8,075 bases of DNA from Desulfurobacteriaceae bacterium (GCA_027064485.1 JAMOPR010000256.1:1-8075); one strand, 5' to 3'; counted from the stretch's first letter, positions 1 through 6,686 are shown. Notes: a model not told the origin generated them from the letters alone. A program made the numbers and translations.

Positions 1-397
1 CTATGAAACCTCCTGATAAAACCAGCGTTGCGGTTAAAAGTTTAAGTAGAACGGTTTTTATTGGAATGTAGTATTTGGTTTTTAAGTGTATTATTGCGTA
101 ACCTATTCCCGGTCCTCCTATTACCGGGTCAACTTTTAATGCGTAACCGACGATTATGGAAACCAACAGAGGATAAAGTAACAATAAAGGAACGTTTTGA
201 ACCAGAAAGGCGTTTAGTTTTAAAATCACCACATCCATAAAGGATGCTATTCCACCTGTAACGATACCTACAGCAAAAGCAAAAGGAATCCACCTTCCGA
301 AGAAGGTGGATATTGTTGATAGGTCAAATCTATGAACGAGATTGGTTATTGCGCATCCTTTGACGTATTCCCAGAGTATCTTTCCCCTTTCTTTCAA
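1..397 (-). CDS. Second ClC-family anion channel/transporter, N-terminal part (runs off left edge)
   Basis: This is an open frame of 132 codons from a TTG at 397 to the window edge, with the C-terminal two thirds missing. The translation has a hydrophobic helix at about residues 35-60, another at about 70-87, then GGPGIGYAIIHLK at 94-106 and IKTVLLKLLTATLVLSGG at 113-130. This lines up with the same region of the 581-residue ClC gene in this window (AGVGTDAAIKAFH ... IRTAVLKLITSAITISSGG), so I read it as a ClC paralog cut just before the expected GREGP gate motif. ClC proteins are homodimeric membrane chloride or nitrate channels or H+ exchangers. The frame has no ATG near its beginning. TTG 397 is preceded by GGAG (409-412) at 11 bases and follows the htpX stop by four bases, suggesting the same mRNA. 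The selectivity position carries proline (P96). The family is fairly sure from the pattern; the exact start is not. Confidence 0.8.
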   Translation of the reverse strand, partial: MKERGKILWEYVKGCAITNLVHRFDLSTISTFFGRWIPFAFAVGIVTGGIASFMDVVILKLNAFLVQNVPLLLLYPLLVSIIVGYALKVDPVIGGPGIGYAIIHLKTKYYIPIKTVLLKLLTATLVLSGGFI

Positions 398-401
398 GCT
401 T

Positions 402-1310
402 TTACCATCTCCATAGAGTTTCCCTGATTCTACCAAAGAGTTTTTTTGCAAGTTCTAAAAGTTTTCTGATTCTATCTTCTGTTGGCGGGTGAGTTGAGAA
501 TAAAGCAGCTATTGCATCTCCTTTCAGCGGGTTAACTATAAACAGATGGCTTGTGGCAGGATTTACTTCCTGTTTGGCTATTTCTGCTGGTATTCTGTGG
601 GCGTATTCTTCAAGTTTCTTAAGGGCGCTTGCTAAAGCTTCCGGCTTGCCGGAGATAATTCCTCCTGTTTCGTCAGCCTTATACTCTCTTGCCCTTGAAA
701 TAGCCATCTGGATTAAAGCTGCGGCTATTGGTGCTAAGATAACCATGAGAATTAGTCCTATCATTTCTGCCCATCCGCCGTTATCCTCTTCGTCTCTTGT
801 TCCACCGAACATCAAGAACCACTGTGCCATGTTAGCAAGGGTGGTTATTGCGCCGGCTATTGTTGCCGCTACAGCTTGAATAAGGGTATCTCTGTTTTTA
901 ATGTGGGCAATTTCGTGTGCTAAAACTCCTTCAAGTTCATCTTCGTTCAGCAGTTCTACGATTTTAGGTGTTACTACTACAACACCGTGTTCTGGGTTTC
1001 TACCTGTTGCAAAGGCGTTTGGAATGTCCATTGGAGCTATACCAACTTTTGGTTTGGGAATACCTGCGTTCTTTGCTAATCTTTCTACAATTGAGTGAAG
1101 CAGCGGTGCTTCTTCCTCTGAAAGCAACTTAACTCCATACATGGAAAGAACTATCTTGTCGGAGAAATACCAGCTTCCAAAGTTCATTATGGCAGCCATG
1201 AATAGAGCGATTACCATACCGGCGTTGCCGCCTAAAACCTTTCCAAATGCAATGAGAATTCCCGTTAAAAGTCCCAAAAGTAAAGTGGTTTTGATTGTGT
1301 TCCAGTTCAT
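402..1310 (-). CDS. htpX: HtpX, membrane-bound zinc metalloprotease (M48B)
   Basis: HtpX is an inner-membrane protease with its active site on the cytoplasmic side. It cuts damaged or misfolded membrane proteins and in other bacteria belongs to the envelope/heat stress response. The 302-residue length is normal for the family. Hydrophobic segments lie at about 8-27, 31-50, 142-168 and 183-204. The zinc site is complete: HEIAH at 132-136 (two His ligands and the catalytic Glu) and the third ligand E209 in SRAREYKAD. The conserved NAFATG (98-103) and the C-terminal FSTHPPTEDRI (271-281) are also present. The ATG at 1310 has a strong Shine-Dalgarno, GGAGGAG (1316-1322), six bases upstream. It lies 66 bases downstream of mutL and just before the second ClC gene, so it is probably cotranscribed, though a promoter of its own may lie in the gap. 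Nothing looks damaged. Confidence 0.95.
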   Translation of the reverse strand: MNWNTIKTTLLLGLLTGILIAFGKVLGGNAGMVIALFMAAIMNFGSWYFSDKIVLSMYGVKLLSEEEAPLLHSIVERLAKNAGIPKPKVGIAPMDIPNAFATGRNPEHGVVVVTPKIVELLNEDELEGVLAHEIAHIKNRDTLIQAVAATIAGAITTLANMAQWFLMFGGTRDEEDNGGWAEMIGLILMVILAPIAAALIQMAISRAREYKADETGGIISGKPEALASALKKLEEYAHRIPAEIAKQEVNPATSHLFIVNPLKGDAIAALFSTHPPTEDRIRKLLELAKKLFGRIRETLWRW

Positions 1311-1315
1311 TACTG

Positions 1316-1332
1316 CTCCTCCGTTTTAGGAG
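1316..1332 (-). promoter_or_regulatory. Hairpin covering the htpX ribosome binding site
   Basis: In the htpX mRNA sense the sequence reads CTCCT-AAAACGG-AGGAG, a five-base-pair stem whose right arm lies in the GGAGGAG Shine-Dalgarno. A shifted CTCC/GGAG pairing is also possible. The stem would hide the ribosome binding site when folded. It is short, so it may be no more than chance; an RNA-thermometer role is only inferred from the gene being a stress protease. Confidence 0.3.
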
Positions 1333-1346
1333 TTTTTGTTAAAGAT

Positions 1347-1375
1347 AAAATAGCCTTCTAAAAGGAAAACTACAA
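1347..1375 (-). promoter_or_regulatory. Possible promoter for htpX
   Basis: On the minus strand TTGTAG (1370-1375) is followed after 17 bases by TATTTT (1347-1352), a weak sigma-70-like pair placed just after the mutL stop. Transcription would begin near 1340 and give a leader of about 30 bases that consists almost entirely of the hairpin over the htpX ribosome binding site. htpX could therefore be read both from the operon and from this site. The hexamers are imperfect, so this is tentative. Confidence 0.3.
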
Positions 1376-1376
1376 C

Positions 1377-2819
1377 TTATCTACCTAAGTTTTTAAGGAT
1401 TTTTTTCCGTTTTATTTTGGTGTATATGGGTCTTCCGTGGGGACAAACTTCCCTTTCTTCGCACTGTAAGTATTTTTCAAATAGTTCTTCCACTTGAGAT
1501 GTGTCTACAGGAAAATAACCGCTTTTTATGGCTTTTTTACAGGCTATAGAGGCGATGCTTTCTGGGGTTTTCCCTTTGACAATTTCTATGATATCGTTCA
1601 CAGTCAATATTTCTGGTATGGCTGTTACTGTTATTTCTTTTCCTTCTGTAAAGAACTCTATTCCTGCGCTTTTTAGCTTGTTTTCCAGTTCTTTGCTGTA
1701 GGGAAATTTTAGGATTTGCGATAGCTTTAAGGTAGGAATTTTGCCGGCTTTCAGCCTTTTAATTAGTTCTTCGTAGTTTACCCTTTCATGTATGAGGTGT
1801 TGGTCGAAAAAGTAATAATATTCACTATCGTAGCCGATAATTATTGTTCCGTCCGTTCCTAATATTTTGATTTTTTCAGTTTTGTATTCGGCACGTTCTT
1901 CTTTAACGAACATTACGGAAGGTAGCGTTACTTCGGGCTTTAATTTAGTTTTTATCTTATTAAGGATTTCTCCGTTTTTTATTAGAACTCTGTCTTTTAA
2001 AGGTGTTACGTTTACGTCTATTTCTTCTGGTGGTAGATTTAGAAACAGTATGTAACTTCCAATATTCAACTCTTCCATGAGCCTTTTTATTTCGGGAATT
2101 TCTACCGGTCTTCTGTTGACGAAAATTAAGTTAATTTTTTTTCTCTCATCTTCCTCTCTTTTTTTGAAAAAGATGTGAAATTTATCTTCCTTTATTTCAC
2201 ACATGTGGGAGAGTCCGGTTATTTGTTTGATTCTTTCGTGGATGGAGGTGGCGGGGAGGATTTTTTCATTTATTTGAAAAGTTACGTCAGGATTTGCCAG
2301 TGCTAATGTTTTAATTGAACTAAGCATGTTACTTTTTTCTCTTTTGGAGATGCTTTTCCTTCTTACAGGAGTGTTAAAAAACAAATCCTCTACTAAAACT
2401 TTTGTTCCTTGAGAAAAAGGTATGGGTTTATATTCTATGATAGTGTTTTCACATACTTTGAGCTGTCCTCCTATTTTTTCTTTTTCATATCTACTCTTTA
2501 TAGTTAATTTTGACATTGAAGCGATTGCATATAGGGCTTCGCCTCTGAAACCGTAAGTTTTAAGTTTTGAAATATCGTTCAAATTTTCTATTTTACTCGT
2601 AGTGAACCGTTCAACCGTTAAAGGTAGTTCTTTAAAAGGAATACCCGTTCCGTCATCGGAAACGGAGAAGTTCGTTGCGTTTTTAATAACTATTTTTATC
2701 TTTTTTGCCTTTGCATCAAGGCTGTTTTCTATTAATTCCTTCAGAACAGCAGTAGGGGAAGATGCTATCTGTCCGGAAGAAATTATCCTTATTACGTTTT
2801 CTGGTAATTTTTTTATCAT
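1377..2819 (-). CDS. mutL: DNA mismatch repair protein MutL with C-terminal endonuclease site
   Basis: MutL is recruited by mismatch-bound MutS and, in bacteria without MutH, nicks the strand to be repaired. The N-terminal GHKL ATPase shows KELIENSLDA (27-36; E28 as catalytic base, N32 for Mg2+), DDGTGI (56-61), TSK (75-77) and GFRGEAL (91-97). FVNRRPVE and the VNVTPLK lysine loop follow. The C-terminal nuclease domain has DQHLIHERVNYE (339-350, fitting DQHxxxE-4-E), ACKKAIKSG from 426 and CPHGRP (459-464), which are the metal-site motifs. QILKFP at 368-373 fits the sliding-clamp binding motif seen in this domain. At 480 residues with a short linker it is compact, resembling Aquifex MutL. The usual AAGEV near the N terminus is replaced by SSGQI (14-18). 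Its ATG overlaps the upstream ClC stop (ATGA), which explains the lack of a separate leader and suggests translational coupling. I see no MutS gene in this window. Confidence 0.95.
   Translation of the reverse strand: MIKKLPENVIRIISSGQIASSPTAVLKELIENSLDAKAKKIKIVIKNATNFSVSDDGTGIPFKELPLTVERFTTSKIENLNDISKLKTYGFRGEALYAIASMSKLTIKSRYEKEKIGGQLKVCENTIIEYKPIPFSQGTKVLVEDLFFNTPVRRKSISKREKSNMLSSIKTLALANPDVTFQINEKILPATSIHERIKQITGLSHMCEIKEDKFHIFFKKREEDERKKINLIFVNRRPVEIPEIKRLMEELNIGSYILFLNLPPEEIDVNVTPLKDRVLIKNGEILNKIKTKLKPEVTLPSVMFVKEERAEYKTEKIKILGTDGTIIIGYDSEYYYFFDQHLIHERVNYEELIKRLKAGKIPTLKLSQILKFPYSKELENKLKSAGIEFFTEGKEITVTAIPEILTVNDIIEIVKGKTPESIASIACKKAIKSGYFPVDTSQVEELFEKYLQCEEREVCPHGRPIYTKIKRKKILKNLGR
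2816..2819 (-). other. ATGA stop/start overlap between ClC gene and mutL
   Basis: The minus-strand bases ATGA contain the mutL ATG (2819-2817) and the ClC TGA (2818-2816). Such overlaps usually mean that ribosomes finishing the first gene restart on the second, so mutL translation is expected to depend on translation of the ClC gene. Confidence 0.95.
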
Positions 2820-4561
2820 TCTAAAATTGACCTTCTTACCATGTATCTGCCTATATCTGACCTTGAAATAATACCCACAAGTTTCATCGATTCAAAGTCT
2901 TTAACCACGGGAGCTCTTCCAAATCCTTCTGATACAAAGAGTTTTAGGGTTTCTAATAAACTCCACTCAGGTAAAACGCACTTAGGTTTTGGAGTCATTA
3001 TTTCTTTGATTTTTATTTTTTCCATATCTTTTGCGCTAAGCTTCAGTATGTCTGATGTAGTTACGATTCCAACTACAATGTTGTTTACAACTACCGGAAC
3101 TCCCGAAATGAACTTCTCAGCCATTATTTTTCTTGCCTTTATAACGAAATCTTCGGGAGATACAGTAATAACGTTGGTAGTCATAATATCTTTTACTTTA
3201 GTTCTCTCCAACAGATAAATTTTGAATTCATCTTGGTGGAATGGAGATTCAAGGCGATTTTTAACTTGAGATTTGAATATCGTTCTCTTATTGCCTGTCA
3301 AAAGGTGAGCTACAACTATGGATATTATTGCGTAAGGTAGTAAATCGTATCCGTGAGTCATTTCTGCTACCAATACTATTGTAGACAGCGGAGCACTTGC
3401 AGCAGCTGTAAAAACTGAAATCATTCCCACTACCGTCATTGATGGAACGTTGAATATGTGTTCGTTTAAAATGTTATTGAAAAACATAGAAAGCCACGCT
3501 CCCGTTATACCTCCAACTACTAATGAAGGACCGAACACACCTCCCGAACCTCCGGAACCCAGAGTTAGAGAAAGAGCTAAGATTACTATGAATATGCTTA
3601 TAAAGAGCTTAAATTGCGATATATATAGCAGGTCTCCATCCATTAACATCTGTATCCAGCCGTATCCGTTACCTATGGCTAACGGTGTTATGATACCGCA
3701 TATTCCAACTAAAAATCCCCCCAACGCAGGCTTAAGATATGGATAAATAGGAATTTTCCTAAAAATCTCTTCAGTCCTGTAAAAAGTTGCTATAAGCAGT
3801 TTTGCTATTACTGCAGACAATATCCCCAAAACCACGTAACCGGCAATGATTTCCTGTGAGAAGTTCGGCTTTGAAGAGTTAATCCTAAATAAAGAATGAA
3901 AACCGATAAAACTACCGGCTACGAGGTAAGCAACGATAGAAGCTAAAAATCCGGGAATTAAAGCTTCCACTTCAAAATCTTCCTTGTAAAAAACTTCTGC
4001 GCTTAGGATTCCTCCTGCAAGAGGTGCCCTGAATACAGCTCCTATACCGGCACCCAATCCTGCAGCCAGCAGAATATTTTGCTCTTTGGGAGTTGTTTTA
4101 AAAAATTTGCCTATGGCTTTACCTATGCTTGCTCCGATTAATGCCATAGGACCTTCTCTTCCGGACGTTCCTCCAGAACTTATGGTTATTGCAGAGGTTA
4201 TAAGTTTTAAAACGGCTGTTCTTATTCCTAATGGTAAACTTTTGTGAAACGCTTTTATGGCTGCGTCGGTTCCAACTCCAGCAGATTCGGGGGATAAAAA
4301 GTATGTCAATAATCCGGTAATCAATCCTCCAAGGGCTGTTACAAATGGTAAAATTAGAAAGTCTATTGGAGAATAGATGTATACGTTTTTTCCTCCTTCC
4401 CCGAAAGGTTTAGGGGGGTGGTAGTCAACCAAATTTTCTAAAAAGAGGTGGGTAGAGTAATCTAAAGCTTTTAAAAAAAGTATAGTAAATACCCCTGCAA
4501 TTATCCCTACAGGAATAGAAAGAAGAGCTATTCTTTTTATGTTTAGCCTTTCTTTTATCAT
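2816..4561 (-). CDS. ClC-family anion channel/transporter with C-terminal CBS pair
   Basis: This is a 581-residue membrane protein with the ClC core at about 10-425 and two CBS domains at about 455-508 and 517-575. ClC proteins are dimers that pass chloride or similar anions, either as channels or coupled to H+; CBS pairs often bind adenine nucleotides and regulate. The gating glutamate is present in GREGP (134-138, E136), and the second filter motif is GSGGSGGVFGP (335-345). Several pore positions differ from the E. coli exchanger. GSGIP is replaced by GVGTD (95-99), the inner proton glutamate aligns with V190 (in APLAGGILSAEV), and the pore tyrosine aligns with F429 (in TIFKSQV). GREGP argues against the fluoride-specific branch. 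The start at 4561 is the only one after an in-frame TAA and has no Shine-Dalgarno. It is the first gene of the leftward operon and overlaps mutL by four bases. Whether it is a channel or an exchanger cannot be settled from sequence. Confidence 0.93.
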   Translation of the reverse strand: MIKERLNIKRIALLSIPVGIIAGVFTILFLKALDYSTHLFLENLVDYHPPKPFGEGGKNVYIYSPIDFLILPFVTALGGLITGLLTYFLSPESAGVGTDAAIKAFHKSLPLGIRTAVLKLITSAITISSGGTSGREGPMALIGASIGKAIGKFFKTTPKEQNILLAAGLGAGIGAVFRAPLAGGILSAEVFYKEDFEVEALIPGFLASIVAYLVAGSFIGFHSLFRINSSKPNFSQEIIAGYVVLGILSAVIAKLLIATFYRTEEIFRKIPIYPYLKPALGGFLVGICGIITPLAIGNGYGWIQMLMDGDLLYISQFKLFISIFIVILALSLTLGSGGSGGVFGPSLVVGGITGAWLSMFFNNILNEHIFNVPSMTVVGMISVFTAAASAPLSTIVLVAEMTHGYDLLPYAIISIVVAHLLTGNKRTIFKSQVKNRLESPFHQDEFKIYLLERTKVKDIMTTNVITVSPEDFVIKARKIMAEKFISGVPVVVNNIVVGIVTTSDILKLSAKDMEKIKIKEIMTPKPKCVLPEWSLLETLKLFVSEGFGRAPVVKDFESMKLVGIISRSDIGRYMVRRSILE

Positions 4562-4568
4562 GGCTACT

Positions 4569-4597
4569 ATTTTACAACTTGGAAGTTAAATTTTCAC
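4569..4597 (-). promoter_or_regulatory. Probable promoter of the leftward ClC-mutL-htpX operon, nearly leaderless
   Basis: On the minus strand GTGAAA (4592-4597, four of six matches to TTGACA) is followed after 17 bases by TAAAAT (4569-4574, five of six matches to TATAAT). Only seven bases, AGTAGCC, separate the -10 box from the ATG at 4561. A start site at the usual distance would fall at about 4562-4561, giving an mRNA that begins at or next to the start codon. The absence of any Shine-Dalgarno before this ATG agrees with that. Confidence 0.45.
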
Positions 4598-4603
4598 CAA
4601 GTT
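4576..4603. repeat. Inverted repeat, possible operator in the divergent promoter region
   Basis: AACTTGG (4576-4582) and CCAAGTT (4597-4603) form a perfect seven-base inverted repeat with a 14-base spacer. The arm centres are 21 bases apart, which is two helical turns. The left arm also belongs to a smaller palindrome, AACTTGGAAGTT (4576-4587). The dyad spans the spacer and -35 box of the leftward promoter and lies just upstream of the rightward one, as expected for a repressor or activator site. No regulator gene is visible nearby, and an AT-rich sequence can give such repeats by chance. Confidence 0.35.
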
Positions 4604-4618
4604 CAAATTTTTTTTGAG

Positions 4619-4647
4619 TTGACCTAAAAGGATTTTTGATTTAATTT
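4619..4647 (+). promoter_or_regulatory. Possible promoter for the rightward DUF505-like gene
   Basis: TTGACC (4619-4624, five of six matches to TTGACA) is followed after 17 bases by TAATTT (4642-4647), a poor -10 box. An offset pair TTGAGT/TGATTT (4614-4619, 4637-4642) is equally spaced but weaker. A start near 4654 would leave a leader of about 27 bases carrying the ribosome binding site. The -35 match is good and the -10 match is weak. Confidence 0.4.
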
Positions 4648-4666
4648 GATAAAAGAAATTAAAAAG

Positions 4667-4673
4667 AGGAGGT
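4667..4673 (+). promoter_or_regulatory. Strong ribosome binding site of the DUF505-like gene
   Basis: AGGAGGT is a full match to the anti-Shine-Dalgarno sequence and ends seven bases before the ATG at 4681. It fixes this start and predicts efficient translation, in contrast with the poorer GGGGG site of the next gene. Confidence 0.85.
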
Positions 4674-4680
4674 AGAAAGC

Positions 4681-6624
4681 ATGGTAATAAGAAAAGAGCA
4701 CGCAATTGCTCTGCTGAGAGTAAGGGAGGAGGAATTAAACAGCGCTCCTACTTGCCAGTTATTTACAAAAAGTGAGGATGCTCCTTATCTTGAGCTTGAA
4801 AGAATGGGACTTTTGAGAATGGTTAGACCTCTTGAGTATTCCCTTACTTACTGGGGAAGGGCTTTGGCTAACATCATAGATGAAATGGTTCAAAAAGGTC
4901 TTATTGAGCATCCTTCAAAGTGGGATGATGATTTTAGATGGCTTGGTTCCGAAGTTATCATGATGATTGAAACAGCAATAGAAAACGATGACTTGCCAGG
5001 TTACCTTACCGAAGAGGAGCTTGAGAAGAGAGGTTTTATTGAAGAAAGAAAGCTGGAAAAGAAAGGAACGTTTAAAGCTATCAATCAGTATGCTAAAGAC
5101 ATCTATTCTATATTCCAGAACGCTCATCCAAGATTAATAATTGATAGAGAACTTTGCGAGTATATTAAGAAAATGCCTTCTGGTCCTGCTGATTCCTCTG
5201 AACTTCCTGTAGGTGGTAGATTCCCCATTATGCTTGGAGCTATGAGATTGTTAGCATTTTCTGTTCCGAAGTCTGATGTTTACTCTTTAACTGCTTTAGG
5301 GCAAGAAATTAAAAAAGCCTGTGAAACTATAGCTCCTTCGTTAGAAACTGTTATTTCCGAAGATATAATGGATAGCCTTGAGAGAGCTGTTTTTGAGGGT
5401 TTTGAATCTGTTACTGAAGAAGAAAAGGAAGTTCTTTTCAAGCTTGCTTTGATAGATGACGAAGGAAATCCACTACCTGCCGGTGAACATTTGATTAACG
5501 CTTACCGCGTTTGGAAGGAAAGGAGCTTCAAGCCTGTTAAGTCTATTAACGTTGAGATTCTTGATGCGGAAATACTTAAAGGTATTGAAGAAGTGTGGAA
5601 ACATCATGAATCTGACCCATCTGTAATGCCAACGGTTGATGAAATAGTTCATTATCTCTTCTATAAACCGTTAAAAGAATACAAGCATCTGATTCAGCAT
5701 TATGGTAGAAGACTTTATCAAGATTTAGGTTATCAGAAGAAAGAAGAAATTATGAAGAAGTTTTCAGAAGTTAAAACTGTAGAAGAGTTGTTCAAAAGTT
5801 TCTATGAAAAAGGCAATCGCTGGTATGAAAAGATGTATGATATCGTTCAAGAATCTCTCTATACCCTTGAATCTTTCAACTTAGTTAGAGCTGAAGAGAA
5901 AGAAGGTAAGAAAGTTCACTACCTTACAGAGTTCGGAAAGAAAGTTCTTGAAGATATGAAAACCCGTGGCTTTAGGGAAATACCTGCTACTGCCGTTAAA
6001 TCTATTACGATAACCAACAAGGAGTTTGCTGCCCCTAATGTTGATTGGTATAAAAAAGGAGTAGAAGCTCAATTAATTGGTGGCGGTGAGCCAACCGTTG
6101 CAGGTAGGATGTATGCTCAGATGGCTTACGAGATTAAGAGATTACCCCACGTTACAAGGTTTGAACTTCAAGTTCTTCACAAAATTCCCGAAAAAGGATT
6201 TTTCGTTAAAGATGTTTACGAACAGTTTGATGAAACGTGGCAGGAAGAGATTGAATACGCTCTCAACAAATTGGAAGCTCGTGGCTACATAGATATCCTT
6301 CAAAATGAAGCAATTGTTCTCACCGAGCCTGGAAAACTTATAAAGAAAGCTCTTTCTGGAACACCTGAGGGATTTGCTAATCCAATTACTCCGCTTGCAG
6401 TAAGAGTATTGGCAGCTTTAAGAGAAGTGGGAACCCTCTACGAGAAAGAAAAGAAAGTGAGAATATTACCTAAGAACTTTGAAAAAGCTGTTAAACTTTC
6501 CGGACTTGACCCGAAGACCTTTGAGGAAGAACTCGTTATCCTCAGAGCTTCTAACCTTATAGGTAAGAACTCAATTAACGAGGCAGGTCTTTTAATTCTT
6601 GAAGCTTTAGATAAGTTAAATTAA
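4681..6624 (+). CDS. DUF505-like protein built of repeated winged-helix-like modules, function unknown
   Basis: This is a 647-residue soluble protein with no signal peptide or membrane segment. From memory it belongs to the DUF505 family, whose function I do not know. What the sequence shows is a repeated pattern: a helix, a turn with a leucine-rich 'LxxxGLI'-type end, a short wing, then LTxxGxxI and another helix. The LT..G marks are LTYWGRALANI (55-65), LTALGQEIKKA (203-213), a weaker LPAGEHLINAY (265-275), LTEFGKKVLED (415-425), LTEPGKLIKKA (548-558) and a diverged INEAGLLILEA (632-642). The unit at about 492-560 has the full helix-helix-helix-wing-helix order typical of MarR-like winged helices. 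About six such units would make it a DNA- or RNA-binding scaffold, which is inference. It has only three cysteines (C25, C159, C214), so no metal site is evident. It is followed after 62 bases by another unknown gene on the same strand. Confidence 0.88.
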   Translation: MVIRKEHAIALLRVREEELNSAPTCQLFTKSEDAPYLELERMGLLRMVRPLEYSLTYWGRALANIIDEMVQKGLIEHPSKWDDDFRWLGSEVIMMIETAIENDDLPGYLTEEELEKRGFIEERKLEKKGTFKAINQYAKDIYSIFQNAHPRLIIDRELCEYIKKMPSGPADSSELPVGGRFPIMLGAMRLLAFSVPKSDVYSLTALGQEIKKACETIAPSLETVISEDIMDSLERAVFEGFESVTEEEKEVLFKLALIDDEGNPLPAGEHLINAYRVWKERSFKPVKSINVEILDAEILKGIEEVWKHHESDPSVMPTVDEIVHYLFYKPLKEYKHLIQHYGRRLYQDLGYQKKEEIMKKFSEVKTVEELFKSFYEKGNRWYEKMYDIVQESLYTLESFNLVRAEEKEGKKVHYLTEFGKKVLEDMKTRGFREIPATAVKSITITNKEFAAPNVDWYKKGVEAQLIGGGEPTVAGRMYAQMAYEIKRLPHVTRFELQVLHKIPEKGFFVKDVYEQFDETWQEEIEYALNKLEARGYIDILQNEAIVLTEPGKLIKKALSGTPEGFANPITPLAVRVLAALREVGTLYEKEKKVRILPKNFEKAVKLSGLDPKTFEEELVILRASNLIGKNSINEAGLLILEALDKLN

Positions 6625-6635
6625 GTTTAAAGTAG

Positions 6636-6666
6636 GGGGGAGTTGCTTTTATTCTCCCCCTTTGTT
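6636..6666 (+). terminator. GC-rich hairpin between the two unknown genes, weak terminator or attenuator
   Basis: GGGGGAG (6636-6642) pairs with CTCCCCC (6654-6660) around an 11-base loop and is followed by TTTGTT, a poor U-tract. It could stop part of the transcripts after the DUF505-like gene and so lower expression of the next one. The CCCCC arm could instead pair with the GGGGG ribosome binding site at 6676-6680, so the two structures would exclude each other. Confidence 0.5.
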
Positions 6667-6675
6667 AACCTATTT

Positions 6676-6680
6676 GGGGG
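6676..6680 (+). promoter_or_regulatory. Unusual G-only ribosome binding site of the 357-residue gene
   Basis: GGGGG ends six bases before the ATG at 6687. It is the only Shine-Dalgarno-like sequence there and is weaker than the AGGAGGT of the upstream gene. It is complementary to the CCCCC at 6656-6660, so it may be hidden by RNA folding. Confidence 0.5.
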
Positions 6681-6686
6681 AATGTT

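Noticed and set aside
553..1329. Plus-strand open frames opposite htpX (553-879, 901-1098, 1141-1329)
   Set aside because: They lie antisense to htpX, which has complete protease motifs and a good ribosome binding site; the plus-strand translations show no ordered motifs.
1355..1366. Small hairpin CCTT-TTAG-AAGG after mutL as a terminator
   Set aside because: The stem has only four base pairs with no proper U-tract, so it is too weak to separate mutL from htpX.
1494..3746. Plus-strand open frames opposite mutL and the ClC gene
   Set aside because: They are shadows of two clearly recognised genes, low in complexity and without convincing starts.
2816..4561. Fluoride-specific ClC identity for the 581-residue protein
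   Set aside because: The gate motif is GREGP and the first filter is GVGTD, not the asparagine-rich filter of the fluoride branch, and CBS domains are present.
6635..6680. G-quadruplex from the G-runs around the second unknown gene's start
   Set aside because: Only two G-runs are present; four tracts are needed for an intramolecular quadruplex, and hairpin pairing with the C-run explains the pattern better.
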